A stretch of 14,292 nucleotides of DNA, taken from JAVXAG01 sp036660615 (lineage in GTDB: Bacteria > Bacillota > Clostridia > Peptostreptococcales > Anaerovoracaceae). Location: assembly GCA_036660615.1 (NCBI GenBank), contig JAVXAG010000042.1, positions 1 to 14,292 on the forward strand, read 5' to 3'. Of this stretch, positions 14,037 through 14,292 are shown piece by piece; positions within the stretch are counted from its first letter, which is position 1, and each line of letters begins with the position of its first letter. The notes beneath the pieces were generated by a model. The model did not search any database and was not told the DNA's origin. It worked only from the letters and a program-made list of their open reading frames with translations. The translations under genes and the position numbers were made by a program.

Positions 14037-14292
14037 TTATTTGCCTTTGCTGCTACTATTCTTTTCTTCTTGTATCTTTATGACTTCTTCTTCGGGTATT
14101 TCAAGGAATTCAGCTATCTCAGCTGTTGACATCTTACTAAGCATCCTTGTAATTATTTCAGCTTTTCCTTCTGCTTTTCCTTCTGCTTTTCCTTCTGCTT
14201 TTCCCTCAGCTTTTCCAATAGCAATTCCACGTTTTTCTCCAAGTTTTTCGCCTTCCACTCGGGCTTCGTTTAATTTTACTTCAAATAACATA
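14037..14292 (-). CDS. C-terminal part of a probable Rpn/PD-(D/E)XK nuclease-family transposase-like protein
   Basis: Partial gene: the reading frame is open to the right edge and the N-terminal part is outside the window. The visible 84 residues show a charged helix (FEVKLNEARVEGEKLGEKRG), five GKAE repeats, then IITRMLSKMSTAEIAEFLEIPEEEVIKIQEE, an HTH-like tail. This layout (EGKAEGKAEGK followed by a short tail with an I-A-x-x-x-x-I-x-x-x-x-V/I pattern) is typical of the C-termini of Rpn recombination-promoting nucleases and related PD-(D/E)XK transposase-family proteins. The nuclease domain cannot be checked here, so it may be intact or a remnant; similar tails occur in other coiled-coil proteins. 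An ATG at the very edge (14291-14289) is probably internal. Confidence 0.65.
   Translation of the reverse strand, partial: MLFEVKLNEARVEGEKLGEKRGIAIGKAEGKAEGKAEGKAEGKAEIITRMLSKMSTAEIAEFLEIPEEEVIKIQEEKNSSSKGK
14161..14220 (-). repeat. 12-bp coding tandem repeat (GKAE units)
   Basis: Three identical 12-bp units GCTTTTCCTTCT (14161-14172, 14173-14184, 14185-14196) followed by two diverged ones (14197-14208, 14209-14220). On the minus strand each exact unit encodes the GKAE peptide in frame, so unit gain or loss would lengthen or shorten the helix by four residues without a frameshift. Confidence 0.92.

Noticed and set aside
1..14292. CRISPR arrays, tRNA or rRNA genes, insertion sequence ends
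   Set aside because: No spaced repeats, cloverleaf sequence, rRNA motifs or terminal inverted repeats with target duplications were seen; the only tandem array is the coding GKAE repeat.

Overview
The window is about 14.3 kb of AT-rich DNA with strong GGAGG-type ribosome binding sites, short intergenic gaps and a T-box riboswitch. This points to a low-GC Gram-positive (Firmicutes), most likely an anaerobic member of the Clostridia. The taxonomy is inferred from composition, the T-box, the oxygen-labile-type dihydroxyacid dehydratase, the two-subunit isopropylmalate isomerase and the DUF4358/MBOAT/DHHW cassette; no rRNA is present.

Region 1 (about 1-5100, minus strand) is the isoleucine/valine operon ilvB-ilvN-ilvC-ilvD. 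It is read leftward from a near-consensus promoter at about 5097-5124 and ends at a hairpin terminator at about 55-114. Acetohydroxyacid synthase (IlvB plus regulatory IlvN), ketol-acid reductoisomerase and dihydroxyacid dehydratase take pyruvate or 2-ketobutyrate to the 2-keto acids of valine and isoleucine.

Region 2 (about 5187-10112, plus strand) is the divergent leucine operon leuA-leuC-leuD-leuB. It has a consensus promoter (TTGACA, 17 bp, TATATT) and a T-box leader with a probable CUC leucine specifier codon and an overlapping terminator. It converts 2-ketoisovalerate made by region 1 to 2-ketoisocaproate. The 471-bp divergent gap between ilvB and leuA holds both promoters, a 24-bp inverted repeat beside the ilvB -35 box and the T-box leader. 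The ilvB transcript has only a short leader and no T-box, so the two divergent operons seem to be controlled differently.

Region 3 (about 10157-14027, plus strand) is a compact four-gene cassette bounded by terminators: a membrane-anchored SGNH hydrolase, an exported DUF4358 protein, an AlgI/DltB-type MBOAT acyltransferase and a membrane-anchored DHHW protein. The inferred role is O-acetylation (or other acylation) of an extracellular polymer. The MBOAT ends in F-L-Y-F-R-F at its extreme C-terminus, resembling the DltX-type acyl-relay tail. This cassette is the best candidate for a poorly described system.

Region 4 (14037 to the right edge, minus strand) is the C-terminal tail of a probable Rpn/PD-(D/E)XK nuclease-family protein with a GKAE tandem repeat; the gene runs out of the window. 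It converges on the DHHW gene across a hairpin that could terminate both.
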